Below are positions 18,522 through 26,883 of a stretch of DNA of 64,000 nt, one piece after another (positions within the stretch are counted from its first letter, which is position 1; each line of letters opens with the position of its first letter). The position numbers and the translations under genes were made by a program. Origin of the DNA: JBBQWZ01 sp038210135 (lineage in GTDB: Bacteria; Acidobacteriota; Terriglobia; Bryobacterales; Bryobacteraceae). The DNA is taken from assembly GCA_038210135.1 (NCBI GenBank), contig JBBQWZ010000026.1, positions 1 to 64,000 of the forward strand, given 5' to 3'. The notes beneath the pieces are model-generated. The model searched no databases and was not told the DNA's origin. It worked only from the letters and a program-made list of their open reading frames with translations.

Positions 18522-18661
18522 TGGCTTCGTTTTGCAAAATCCGGGAACAGGGAAGAATGAGCAGCGAAGTCTACCCTAACGAATCATTGAAGAGGGTGGT
18601 AGTTACATCTTAAACAACTGAAAGATAGCTACTTCCGCACGAATGGCTTCGTTTTGCAAAA
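18522..18661. repeat. Dispersed motif TGGCTTCGTTTTGCAAAA, two copies
   Basis: The 18-mer occurs exactly at 18522-18539 and 18644-18661, and as a variant (TGGCTTCGTTTGGCAAA) at 40304-40320. Each copy is intergenic. Its right half TTTTGCAAAA is a perfect palindrome. From general acquaintance with acidobacterial genomes I believe related strings are common between genes; I cannot confirm this here. The rest of 18290-18727 holds no gene I can support. Confidence 0.5.
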
Positions 18662-18727
18662 CTGGTTGATGAACGCCTTGAACTGTACGGGCACCGAATA
18701 AATTGCGATTATCTGGCAATATATTAC

Positions 18728-18774
18728 TTGACATGCTAACACTCATATAATATCATCACATCAGGTTGACATGC
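18728..18774 (+). promoter_or_regulatory. Likely hsp20 promoter/operator region
   Basis: An AT-rich stretch ahead of the Hsp20 gene with TTGACA at 18728-18733 and TATAAT at 18746-18751. The spacing is 12 bases, too short for ordinary sigma-70 use. The 9-mer TTGACATGC is repeated at 18728-18736 and 18766-18774, 38 bases apart, which could be a regulator site. No CIRCE or HAIR palindrome is visible. Confidence 0.4.
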
Positions 18775-18805
18775 GTCAGCCGAAACTTTAGCGAGGAGAA
18801 TCTAA

Positions 18806-19240
18806 ATGCTGATCAAATACACTCCGTTCGGCGAAATGGCCGATCCGTTCCGCTTCCTGGATACCGCGGTCAACCGCCTGCTGAATGAACCGCAGGCTAC
18901 CCGCCCGTGGATGCCTTCCGTGGATATCCTTGAGAACGAAAACGAACTCGTCCTCAAAGCCGATATCCCGGACGTCGAATTGAAAGACATCGATATTCAG
19001 ATCGAGAACGGCACCCTGAGCCTCCGTGGCGAGCGCAAGTTCGAGAAGAACGACGAGAAAAGCGGCTACCATCGCATCGAGCGCAGTTACGGCACGTTCG
19101 AGCGTTTCTTCAGCTTGCCCGAAACCGTCGACGCCGAACACGTGAAGGCGGACTACAAGAATGGCGTCCTCAGCGTCACCCTTCCCAAGAAGGAGCTCGC
19201 CAAGCCGCGCCAGATCAAGGTCGCGATCAATAATAACTAG
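18806..19240 (+). CDS. Hsp20/alpha-crystallin family small heat-shock protein
   Basis: 144 residues, ATG 18806 with GAGGAG 8 bases upstream. A short N-terminal arm (DPFRFLDTAVNRLLNE) precedes the alpha-crystallin domain from about residue 37 (PSVDILENENELVLKADIPD). The family hallmarks follow: GTLSLRGER, the YG.F.R.F.LPE.VD signature (SYGTFERFFSLPETVD) and the A.YKNGVL..TLPK motif. Small heat-shock proteins hold unfolded proteins without ATP until Hsp70 or proteases take over. HtpX follows, so the two may form a stress unit, but a strong terminator stands between them. Confidence 0.95.
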   Translation: MLIKYTPFGEMADPFRFLDTAVNRLLNEPQATRPWMPSVDILENENELVLKADIPDVELKDIDIQIENGTLSLRGERKFEKNDEKSGYHRIERSYGTFERFFSLPETVDAEHVKADYKNGVLSVTLPKKELAKPRQIKVAINNN

Positions 19241-19310
19241 ATCAAGGAACCTGCGGGATGCGGGTTTCGTCTGAAAGATCGAGGGCGCGCAATGGCGCTC
19301 CCTCCGAACC

Positions 19311-19337
19311 AGGGGCGCGAAGGCGCCCCTTTTTATT
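19311..19337 (+). terminator. Rho-independent terminator after hsp20
   Basis: AGGGGCGC (19311-19318), tetraloop GAAG, GCGCCCCT (19323-19330), then TTTTTATTT. It lies 70 bases behind the Hsp20 stop and just ahead of htpX. Confidence 0.85.
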
Positions 19338-19396
19338 TATGAAAGCCGGGCGCCATGCGCCTTTTTTCTCGCGGAAGCATCGAACCAGCAAGCGAT

Positions 19397-20260
19397 ATGA
19401 ATTCCCTCAAGACAGCGCTCCTCCTCGGCCTCCTCAGCGGCGTCTTACTGGCCGGCGGAGCCGCGCTTGGCGGACGCCAGGGTCTGATCATTGGCCTCCT
19501 GATCGCCGTCGGAACCAACTTCTTCAGCTACTTCTTTTCCGACAAACTAGCGCTTGCCTCCTACAGCGCCCAAGCCGTGACACGCGGAGAGAATCCGCAG
19601 ATCTACGCCCGCGTAGCACCCATCGTCGAAGGCCTCGCGCAGAGAATGAACATCCCCATGCCCAAGCTGTGGCTGATCCCCGAGGAATCGCCAAACGCTT
19701 TTGCCACCGGCCGCAACCCGCAGCACGCCTCCGTCGCCTTTACGGGGGGCCTCCTCCAGTTGATGAACGACCAGGAACTGGAAGGCGTCATCGCCCACGA
19801 ACTCGGCCACGTCCTCAATCGCGACATCCTCATCAGCAGCGTCGCCGCCACCATCGCGTCCGCCATTACGTTCCTCTCGCATATGGCCATGTTCTTCGGC
19901 GGCGGACACCGCCGCGACGATCGCGAAAGCGGGAGCCCGGTCGCCGGACTGCTCATGATGCTGATCGGCCCCATCGCCGCCGGAGTCATCCAGATGGCTA
20001 TATCGCGTACCCGCGAATTCTCCGCCGACGCCACCGCCGCCAAATATACCGGTCGGCCGCAGGGCCTGATCAGCGCGCTCGAGAAACTGGAAAGCTGGTC
20101 GAAGCGCATCCCTATGGACGCGTCCCCCGCCACCGCGCACATGTTCATCATCAAGCCCTTCACCGGCGAATCGCTCATGCGGTTGTTCTCAACGCACCCG
20201 TCCACGGAGGAACGCATCGCGCGCCTGCGCGCCTTGGCCCCTTCCGCCAATGTGGCCTAA
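19397..20260 (+). CDS. htpX: Membrane zinc metalloprotease HtpX (M48B)
   Basis: 287 residues from ATG 19397, which gives the usual HtpX length; an in-frame ATG at 19355 adds 14 residues and neither start has a strong ribosome binding site. Two N-terminal membrane segments (about 6-22 and 27-45) are followed by the protease domain with HELGH at 134-138 and the third ligand Glu in TREFSADATAAKYTG. Two more hydrophobic stretches lie at about 148-165 and 185-200. HtpX cuts misfolded inner-membrane proteins together with FtsH. It sits behind hsp20 and 8 bases ahead of an rRNA methyltransferase gene. Confidence 0.95.
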   Translation: MNSLKTALLLGLLSGVLLAGGAALGGRQGLIIGLLIAVGTNFFSYFFSDKLALASYSAQAVTRGENPQIYARVAPIVEGLAQRMNIPMPKLWLIPEESPNAFATGRNPQHASVAFTGGLLQLMNDQELEGVIAHELGHVLNRDILISSVAATIASAITFLSHMAMFFGGGHRRDDRESGSPVAGLLMMLIGPIAAGVIQMAISRTREFSADATAAKYTGRPQGLISALEKLESWSKRIPMDASPATAHMFIIKPFTGESLMRLFSTHPSTEERIARLRALAPSANVA

Positions 20261-20268
20261 GCTGGAGC

Positions 20269-21453
20269 GTGCCCGCCGATTCTCCGAAGACGACCCAGAC
20301 TGCGACGGTCCGCGTCAGCCGCAAAGGCGCCGACCGCGTCGTCAACGGTCATCCGTGGATCTATTCGAGCGACGTCATCGATCGCTCAACAGCCGCCGCG
20401 GGTGACGTCGTAAAGGTCGCCGACCACCGCGGCAAACTCCTCGGAGTCGCGCACTACAGCTCAACCTCAGAAATTACCCTTCGCTTCTTATCCACCAAAG
20501 TGGAAGAAGTCAACGCCGCCTTCTACCAAAGCCGCATCGATACCGCAGCCCAATTCCGCATCCGGGCCGTCCGCGATTCGAACGCCTATCGTGTGGTCCA
20601 CGCGGAAGCCGATCGCCTGCCCGCCCTGATCGTCGATCGCTACGGCGACTACCTGGTCGCGCAGTTCCTCAACCAAGGCATGGATCGCGCGCAAGCCGAA
20701 ATCCTTGAAGCGCTCGTCAAGACCTATCAGCCCAAAGGCATCCTCGCCCGCAACGACGCGCAAGTCCGCAAGCTTGAGTCGCTCGAACGCGAAGTGAAGG
20801 TCGTCTACGGCGAAATCCCCGATATCGTCCGCGACATCGAGTTCAACGGACTGCGCTGGCAAGCAGACTTACTGCACGGCCAGAAGACCGGCGTCTTTCT
20901 CGACCAGCGCGAGAACTACGCGGCGGCAGCCCGTTGGGCGAAGGGCCGGGCGCTCGATTGCTTCACCTGCACGGGCGGCTTCGCTCTGCATCTGGCGCGA
21001 ACTTGCGAAAACGTTGAGGCGGTAGACTCGTCAGAAACTGCCCTCGCGACCGCGGCCGCCAATGCCGCATCGAATGGCCTCGCCAATATCCGCTTTCGCG
21101 AAGCCGACGCTTTCCAGTTCCTTCGCGGCGCCGTGTCGAAGTACGACACCATCGTCCTCGACCCGCCCGCGTTCGCGAAGACGCGCAAGCAGGTCGAGAC
21201 CGCGCTGACCGCTTACAAAGACATCAACCTGCGCGCTCTTCGCCTGCTGAATCCCGGCGGAGTTCTGGTCACCTGCTCGTGCTCCCATCACGTCAGCGAG
21301 GCGGATCTGTTTGAAGTCGTCGCCGCCGCCGCGATCGATTCCGGCAAGACCCTCCGCGTCCTCGAACGCCGCGCGCAGTCCTCCGACCACCCGGTCCTGC
21401 TGACCGTCCCCGAAACGCTGTATCTGAAGTGCCTGATCTTGGAATTGGTCTAG
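20269..21453 (+). CDS. Class I SAM-dependent rRNA large-subunit methyltransferase, RlmI-like (COG1092)
   Basis: 394 residues from GTG 20269, the only start codon that fits between the htpX stop and the conserved N-terminus; GGAG is almost next to it, so the start may be read by coupling with htpX. Residues about 10-85 are a PUA domain (VRVSRKGADRVVNGHPWIYS, GKLLGVAHYS). A linker EEHD-type domain follows, then the Rossmann methyltransferase with motif I LDCFTCTGGFALHLA, VDSSETAL, and the DPPAFAK motif IV. The family makes m5C in 23S rRNA. A longer open frame from 19258 continues in this phase across htpX, but that part is not coding. Confidence 0.88.
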   Translation: MPADSPKTTQTATVRVSRKGADRVVNGHPWIYSSDVIDRSTAAAGDVVKVADHRGKLLGVAHYSSTSEITLRFLSTKVEEVNAAFYQSRIDTAAQFRIRAVRDSNAYRVVHAEADRLPALIVDRYGDYLVAQFLNQGMDRAQAEILEALVKTYQPKGILARNDAQVRKLESLEREVKVVYGEIPDIVRDIEFNGLRWQADLLHGQKTGVFLDQRENYAAAARWAKGRALDCFTCTGGFALHLARTCENVEAVDSSETALATAAANAASNGLANIRFREADAFQFLRGAVSKYDTIVLDPPAFAKTRKQVETALTAYKDINLRALRLLNPGGVLVTCSCSHHVSEADLFEVVAAAAIDSGKTLRVLERRAQSSDHPVLLTVPETLYLKCLILELV

Positions 21454-21457
21454 AAGG

Positions 21458-22234
21458 CTACTGCTGGTCGTAGCCCTTCAAGCGCCGGACCCAGATGTTC
21501 CGGAAGCGCACGTTGTTGTGGTGATCCTGCAACGCCAGCGGCTCCTCGGCGTCATGCGGCTCATATGGCTTGATGATGCGATGCGCCATCTGCCCGATCA
21601 TCTCCTGCCGGTTGTGCAACAGCACTCCGTTTAGAAATACCGTCAGAAACGCCGGCTTCGTCAGCTTTCCACCGTCGAACTTCGGCGCCTCGAACACGAT
21701 GTCGTACGACTGCCACTCGCCTGCGGGACGCGTCGCATTGACCAGCGGCGGCCATTGCCCATAAATCGCGCCGGCTTGACCGTCCGCGTAGGTGACGTTC
21801 TTGTAGGAATCCAAAATCTGAACCTCATAGCGATGCATGATCAGGATGCCGCTGTTCCCGCGATCCTGGCTCGCACCAGTGATATCGGTCGGCTCCATCC
21901 ACTCCAAGTGGATCTGGCAATCGCCGAACTTCTGCTTGCTGACAAGGTCGTTCCGGCCCTCTTCGATGTAGCCGTCGATCACCTTCCAGGCTGCCGGAAT
22001 TACGCCCGTCCTGGTCTCATGCTGCCATTGAAGAACGTCCTTGCCGGCAAAGAGAACGATCGCATCCGACGGCGGCTGTCCGACGACAGCGGCTGGAGCC
22101 ACCTGCGGAGGACGAGGCCGGTCGATGTCGTGGACGCGCCACTTCTGTCCTGGCAATACCGGTGTATCGCGATATCCGACAGGGGGCTGCGCCAGCATCG
22201 GCAGACAGAAAGCGAGTAGGCAGATCAGTCTCAT
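21458..22234 (-). CDS. Secreted DUF1080 (3-keto-disaccharide hydrolase-like) protein
   Basis: 258 residues with a signal peptide (MRLICLLAFCLPMLAQ). From about residue 55 it has the concanavalin-like DUF1080 fold: IVLFAGKDVLQWQ, WKVIDGYIEEG, DLVSKQKFGDCQIHLEW, RGNSGILIMHRYEVQILDSY, AGAIYGQWPP and the C-terminal LQDHHNNVRFRNIWVR. Some members hydrolyse 3-keto-glycosides, acting with GFO/IDH oxidoreductases such as the one at 13200-14390, but the two genes are not linked here and the activity is only suggested by family. Its 3' end lies 4 bases from the convergent methyltransferase gene. Confidence 0.88.
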   Translation of the reverse strand: MRLICLLAFCLPMLAQPPVGYRDTPVLPGQKWRVHDIDRPRPPQVAPAAVVGQPPSDAIVLFAGKDVLQWQHETRTGVIPAAWKVIDGYIEEGRNDLVSKQKFGDCQIHLEWMEPTDITGASQDRGNSGILIMHRYEVQILDSYKNVTYADGQAGAIYGQWPPLVNATRPAGEWQSYDIVFEAPKFDGGKLTKPAFLTVFLNGVLLHNRQEMIGQMAHRIIKPYEPHDAEEPLALQDHHNNVRFRNIWVRRLKGYDQQ

Positions 22235-22288
22235 CGAAGTAGTCCTTCTGTATGAGAATACGATACTCGCTCGCGCTCGCTGAACTAG

Positions 22289-23077
22289 CTACATCGGCGC
22301 CGTGAAGCTGCCCGTCCGCAAGCAGGACGCCAACCACTCCGAGCGCGGATATCCGGACGCGAGAAGTCCTTTGACCTCCGCCTCGACATCGTATGCCACA
22401 CGGCGCGTCGCCAGCCAATCCTCTTCGATCAACAGATACGAAGCGCGCGGATCGCCATCGAACGGCAACCCGACGCTCCCGGTGTTCGCCACGATCTTGC
22501 CGCGAACCGTCCGCACGAACGGCACGTGAATATGTCCATAGACCGCGATCTTACCGGGCAAATCGCGATAGACGACAGCGAGCGCGTCGTCGAGCGCGTT
22601 AGCCGCCGGAGCATCCCAAAGATTGCCCGGCGAAGCGTGCATCAGCATCACGTGATCCTGTAGATGTTGCAGGGGCCGAGACCGCAGCCATTCGATCCTG
22701 TCAGCGCCCGTCAATTCGCGCGTCCGCGGAGCAAACTCCTCAAACAGAATCTTGCGCATCTCCGGCTTCACCGGCATGTCGCGCTGCAATTCCTCGTAGC
22801 GCTCGGGCGCCCAAAGCGTCTCGTCGGTATTTCCGGCGATGGTGATCCACCCCAATTCGCGGATGCGGTCGATCACTTCGGCGGGCCGGTGCCCGTGCGT
22901 CGCCAAGTCTCCGCCGCACAAAACGACATCCGGTTTGGTGATCGCCAGATCGGCAATCAGAGCCTCCAAGGCACACAAATTCCCGTGAATGTCCGAGGCA
23001 ATGGCGAGACGCACTTGCCCGTCATTGTATCTGCCGGCTGGGTCGAACGGTACCAAAGGGGCCACGATTCGCCCCAT
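22289..23077 (-). CDS. Calcineurin-like metallophosphoesterase
   Basis: Up to 262 residues from ATG 23077; a GTG at 23014 would start just before the conserved part (VRLAIASDIHGNL) and is a good alternative because neither has a clear ribosome binding site. Metal-binding motifs are complete: SDIHGN, VVLCGGDLATHG, IAGNTDETL, MLMHASP and VYGHIHVPFVRTV followed by NTGSVGLPFDGDP. This pattern is that of YfcE/MJ0936-like phosphodiesterases of broad specificity. No signal peptide, so cytoplasmic. It is followed on the same strand by the DUF1080 gene after 54 bases. Confidence 0.88.
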   Translation of the reverse strand: MGRIVAPLVPFDPAGRYNDGQVRLAIASDIHGNLCALEALIADLAITKPDVVLCGGDLATHGHRPAEVIDRIRELGWITIAGNTDETLWAPERYEELQRDMPVKPEMRKILFEEFAPRTRELTGADRIEWLRSRPLQHLQDHVMLMHASPGNLWDAPAANALDDALAVVYRDLPGKIAVYGHIHVPFVRTVRGKIVANTGSVGLPFDGDPRASYLLIEEDWLATRRVAYDVEAEVKGLLASGYPRSEWLASCLRTGSFTAPM

Positions 23078-23128
23078 TCTATTGCAGCGAAAGCTCCACT
23101 TACGGTAATTTGACCCCTCGGTCTGGGA

Positions 23129-25051
23129 TCAGATGCGGTGAAAGCTTTTGAGGATCTCGCGAGTGGTGTACCGCAAAGCGATGGGACGCCCGTGCGGGCA
23201 GCTCATCGGAAACTCGCACGCAGCGAGTTCGCGCAGCAGCCATTCCATCTTAGTCTGATCCAGCCGCATGTTGATCTTGATCGCTGCCCGGCAGGCGATG
23301 GAAGCGGCGATGGAACGGCGCAAGTCGTCCACCGACGTTTGCCGCAGCTCACTCTCCGCGATCTCGAGCACTTCGAAAATCACCTGTTCGATCTCGGCGG
23401 GTCCGATGGTCGCGGGCGCCGCCTTGATCGCAATCGTCCGGTTGCCGAACGGTTCCGTCTCGAAGCCGAGCGCATCCAATTCATCGGCAAGCCGGGCATA
23501 TTCAATCTGCTGCGAGGCCGTCAGCTCGATCACGATCGGAATCAGAAGATGCTGCGTCTCGGCACGGCCAGCAGCACGCTGCCGAAGCACCTTCTCGAAG
23601 AGTATGCGCTCGTGCGCAACATGCTGATCGATGATCCACAAACCATCGCGGCCGGCCGCCAGAATAAAGCTGTCGTGGATCTGGCCGAGCGGGCGCAGGT
23701 CGGCGAGGATCGCCAAGCTTTCCGCTTCGGCCTCGAGGTTCAGTGCCAGCGGACCATGGGTGTCGGGAACCGGAAGACGCCTCTGCGATGACGCCTCCTG
23801 AGTGAGGGGCGGGTCGGTGAAGCGGAATCGCTGACCGGGACCCATTCCCGTGCGCAGAGTGAATTCCGGCAACAGCGACGCATCGTCGTTACCAGGAATC
23901 AGCGGCGCGTCGAAGCGCATGTTCTCGATGCGCTGCGTAAATTCGGAATAGGGAAGCTCCGCTGCCGGTTGCGCCCCCGGCGAAGCGTTCCCGAAGGCGG
24001 TCGCCGAAACCGGCAACGCTGTAATCGGCCGGCGATCCATTAGCAACTTTCGGATCTGGTCTCGAACGAAATCATGCACGACGCTGCCATGGCGAAATCG
24101 GACTTCCGTTTTGGCCGGATGGACGTTGACGTCCACCTCTTCGGCGTCGCAGTCGATGAACAGCAGCGCGAACGGATAACAAGCCGCCGGCATGAGGTTG
24201 TAGTAGGCGGCGGACAGAGCGTGCAACAGAAGCTTGTCGCGAATCAGCCGGCCGTTCACGAACAGGTAGATCGAATTCCGATTCAGCTTCTGCACTTGCG
24301 GACCCGAGACGAAACCGCGCAGGCTGAATTCGCGCTCGGGCATTTCGGCATCGACAAAAATCCGCGTCTTAGCCTCGCCGATATCGACCAGATCTTCGAG
24401 CGTCTGCGCGCCAAATACCTGATAGACCCGATCCCGAAGAGCGCTGACCGGAGTGACATCGAGCAATTGCCGGTCGTTATGCGTCAGCGAAAACGCCTTA
24501 CCTGGATGCGCCAGACTGTAGTGCGTGACCAGCGAAGCGACATGTGCGAGTTCGGTGGATTCGCTGCGGAGAAACTTCTTACGCGCCGGAACGTTGAAGA
24601 ACAGATCGCGAACCGAGATCGTGGTCCCGACCGGCACGGCTGCTTCGTCGCAGGTCAGCAGGCGGCCGCCGGCAATCTCCACGCGAGTGCCGGTGGTTTC
24701 GTTGGCGGCGTGCGTTTCAAGAAGCAGCCGTGACACGGAAGCGATCGACGGAAGCGCCTCGCCGCGGAAGCCAAGCGTCGCGATCGAATCCAGATCCTTG
24801 ATGTCGCTGAGCTTGCTGGTGGCATGACGCTCAAACGCGAGCAGCGCGTCGTCCCGCATCATGCCGCCGCCGTTGTCCGAAATACGGATCAGCCTTCGTC
24901 CCCCGGCTTCGATATCGATCCGGATTTCCGTGGCACCGGCATCGAGCGAATTCTCGAGCAGTTCCTTGACGACGCTCGCCGGACGCTCCACGACCTCGCC
25001 GGCGGCGATTTTGTTCGCCACGTTGTCGGACAGGATGCGGATGCGGCCCAT
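23129..25051 (-). CDS. mutL: DNA mismatch repair protein MutL (endonuclease type)
   Basis: 640 residues, ATG 25051. The GHKL ATPase half has ELLENSLDAGAT, DNGGGM and ATLGFRGEALPSIASV. The C-terminal dimerisation half has DQHVAHERILFE at 475-486, matching the DQHA(X)2E(X)4E metal site with Val for Ala, and CPHGRP at about 618. These mark the nicking type of MutL found in species without MutH. MutL links MutS mismatch recognition to strand removal. No mutS is in the window. It is the last gene behind the export operon, 76 bases after tolC. Confidence 0.96.
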   Translation of the reverse strand: MGRIRILSDNVANKIAAGEVVERPASVVKELLENSLDAGATEIRIDIEAGGRRLIRISDNGGGMMRDDALLAFERHATSKLSDIKDLDSIATLGFRGEALPSIASVSRLLLETHAANETTGTRVEIAGGRLLTCDEAAVPVGTTISVRDLFFNVPARKKFLRSESTELAHVASLVTHYSLAHPGKAFSLTHNDRQLLDVTPVSALRDRVYQVFGAQTLEDLVDIGEAKTRIFVDAEMPEREFSLRGFVSGPQVQKLNRNSIYLFVNGRLIRDKLLLHALSAAYYNLMPAACYPFALLFIDCDAEEVDVNVHPAKTEVRFRHGSVVHDFVRDQIRKLLMDRRPITALPVSATAFGNASPGAQPAAELPYSEFTQRIENMRFDAPLIPGNDDASLLPEFTLRTGMGPGQRFRFTDPPLTQEASSQRRLPVPDTHGPLALNLEAEAESLAILADLRPLGQIHDSFILAAGRDGLWIIDQHVAHERILFEKVLRQRAAGRAETQHLLIPIVIELTASQQIEYARLADELDALGFETEPFGNRTIAIKAAPATIGPAEIEQVIFEVLEIAESELRQTSVDDLRRSIAASIACRAAIKINMRLDQTKMEWLLRELAACEFPMSCPHGRPIALRYTTREILKSFHRI

Positions 25052-25127
25052 TTTGTGTATCGGAGGAAGCGGTAGAACCCGCGCTCTGAAACTAGCACAG
25101 GCCAGCCGCCACCGAAGATTGCCGGAC

Positions 25128-26804
25128 TTAGTTCAGCGTGATTCCGCGCTCGCTCAGGAGCGTACCCGAGCGCTGTAGCAGGTTGAGCTGGTTGCGCCGG
25201 TAGTTGACGGCTTCGCGCACGAGAGCGGATTCCGCGGTGACGAGATCGCCTTGCGCCGACAGCACGAAGAAGATCGTCGTGGTGCCGAGCTCGTACTTCT
25301 TTTGCTCAGCCTCGAGACGTTTTTGCGCAAGATCGCGCGCGACTTTCGCGAGTTCGACGCTCGCCTTGCTGTTCTCGAGCTGGCTAATCGCGGTAAGCAC
25401 CTGCAGCCGCACATTCGCCTGGCCCGCTTGTAGCGTCAGTTGATCGAGCTTGCGCTGCACGACGGCGTCGGCGTAGTTGGCGGCAGCCGCGCGATCGCGA
25501 ATCGGAATGCGAAGCGTGAGCCCGACGCTATAGGTCGGATAGTTGAAGGCGAACGTCTGCCCAAGAGCGTCCGCGATTCCGCCCGGCAGAATGGTGGTGG
25601 ATCCTAACTGATTTCCGCCGCGTCCGAACGTGCCGTACAGCGCGGTCAGACTGACGTCCGGGCGCAGCCCGTTCGCCGCCACGCGAAGGGTGAGTTCGTC
25701 GGTATCGAGCGCGACGCCGGTGGCCTTGAGATCAGGGCGCTTGGCGATCGCCTGGGCGACCATCGCCTCTCGATCCATCGGCGCAAGTGTAGCGGGAGGC
25801 GCAACGGATTCCGTCAGAAAGATCGGAAGATCGCGAACCTGTACGTCGCGGTCCGCGCCGATCTGACGGCGCAGCGCGTCTTCGGCCTGGGCCAGCGTGA
25901 AGCGGGATTGCGTCAACGAAATCTCCGCATTCGCGTAGTTGGCCTGCGGTTGGAAAATATCGAGCGGCGAGCTGGCGCCGAGCTCCAGTTCGCGCTGAGC
26001 GCGCTTCAGGGCCTCATTCGCGAGCTTCAAGCTCTCTTCCGAGACGCGCAGATTCTCGCGCGCGCCGATCACGCTCCAGTACGCGTTCTCGGTACCGGCA
26101 ATCAGAGTGATCACGATGTCTTCGAGCGAATATTGCGATTGGCGCAGTCGGCTGCGAGCGAGAGTGATCGGAAGCCTGGTCAGGAACGCGCCACGATTCC
26201 GGATGAGAGGCTGCGAAATATTGACGTTGAAGCGCGACGTAATCGTCGGATTGAACAACTGGAACGAATTGTTATTCGAGGTCTTCAAGCCGTTATAGGA
26301 AAGATTGATCTGCGTTCCGGTCTGGAGGGTCTGGGCGTAGGTCAGCACCAACGGCTGCGTCAGCGTACTGAGGACGCTTGCTCCGGCAAGCGAATCGGAC
26401 GTGGGAGTCCGCGAGCGGCTCGGCAAGAAACTGGCCGTCGCGAACGGGTCGAACACCGAATAGGCGCGCAGAATCGCGTTCTTCGGAATCTCGACGAACA
26501 GCACCTGAATGCTGATGTCCGGATTATTCGCCATTGCCAGTTCGAGCGTGTTCCGCAAGCTCAATTCCAGCTTGCCGCTGACGACAAAATCACCGAGGCG
26601 AACGGGCGGCTGCAATTCCACGCGAGGCGGAATCGGCGTGAAGCGTTTTTTGAGGTACGACGGCTTCGGGAAGAAGGGATCGTAATCGGCGGCGGGCGAT
26701 ACCGTCGCGGATGAGGCTAGAGACGACTGAGGCACCGGCGCGGGAGACGCCGTTTGCGCGGCCGCCGCGCCTATCATGAACAGGGTAAATATGAAGGTTC
26801 GCAT
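25128..26804 (-). CDS. TolC-family outer-membrane efflux protein
   Basis: 558 residues from the ATG at 26804, which starts directly with the signal peptide (MRTFIFTLFMIGAAAAQ); a longer frame reaches 26828. Two OEP repeats with long amphipathic helices are visible, for example SEESLKLANEALKRAQRELE and LAQKRLEAEQKKYELGTTT, each followed by a membrane-strand segment. It should form the trimeric channel through the outer membrane for the upstream adaptors and permease. The gap to the permease gene is 79 bases, so the five genes are probably one operon. Confidence 0.9.
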   Translation of the reverse strand: MRTFIFTLFMIGAAAAQTASPAPVPQSSLASSATVSPAADYDPFFPKPSYLKKRFTPIPPRVELQPPVRLGDFVVSGKLELSLRNTLELAMANNPDISIQVLFVEIPKNAILRAYSVFDPFATASFLPSRSRTPTSDSLAGASVLSTLTQPLVLTYAQTLQTGTQINLSYNGLKTSNNNSFQLFNPTITSRFNVNISQPLIRNRGAFLTRLPITLARSRLRQSQYSLEDIVITLIAGTENAYWSVIGARENLRVSEESLKLANEALKRAQRELELGASSPLDIFQPQANYANAEISLTQSRFTLAQAEDALRRQIGADRDVQVRDLPIFLTESVAPPATLAPMDREAMVAQAIAKRPDLKATGVALDTDELTLRVAANGLRPDVSLTALYGTFGRGGNQLGSTTILPGGIADALGQTFAFNYPTYSVGLTLRIPIRDRAAAANYADAVVQRKLDQLTLQAGQANVRLQVLTAISQLENSKASVELAKVARDLAQKRLEAEQKKYELGTTTIFFVLSAQGDLVTAESALVREAVNYRRNQLNLLQRSGTLLSERGITLN

Positions 26805-26883
26805 CAAATCAGACACTCGATCAATCAATTTTGTGGCCGCGATTTCCGCTGCGCGCCTGAGACTTTAGGAGAGCCTCGCGGGA

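Noticed and set aside
18310..18579. 89-codon plus frame ahead of hsp20
   Set aside because: It contains a copy of the dispersed 18-mer, has no ribosome binding site and no family match.
19258..20268. Open frame across htpX in phase with the methyltransferase
   Set aside because: The translated part is Arg/Pro/His-rich nonsense and htpX is well conserved in the other frame; only the part from 20269 matches a family.
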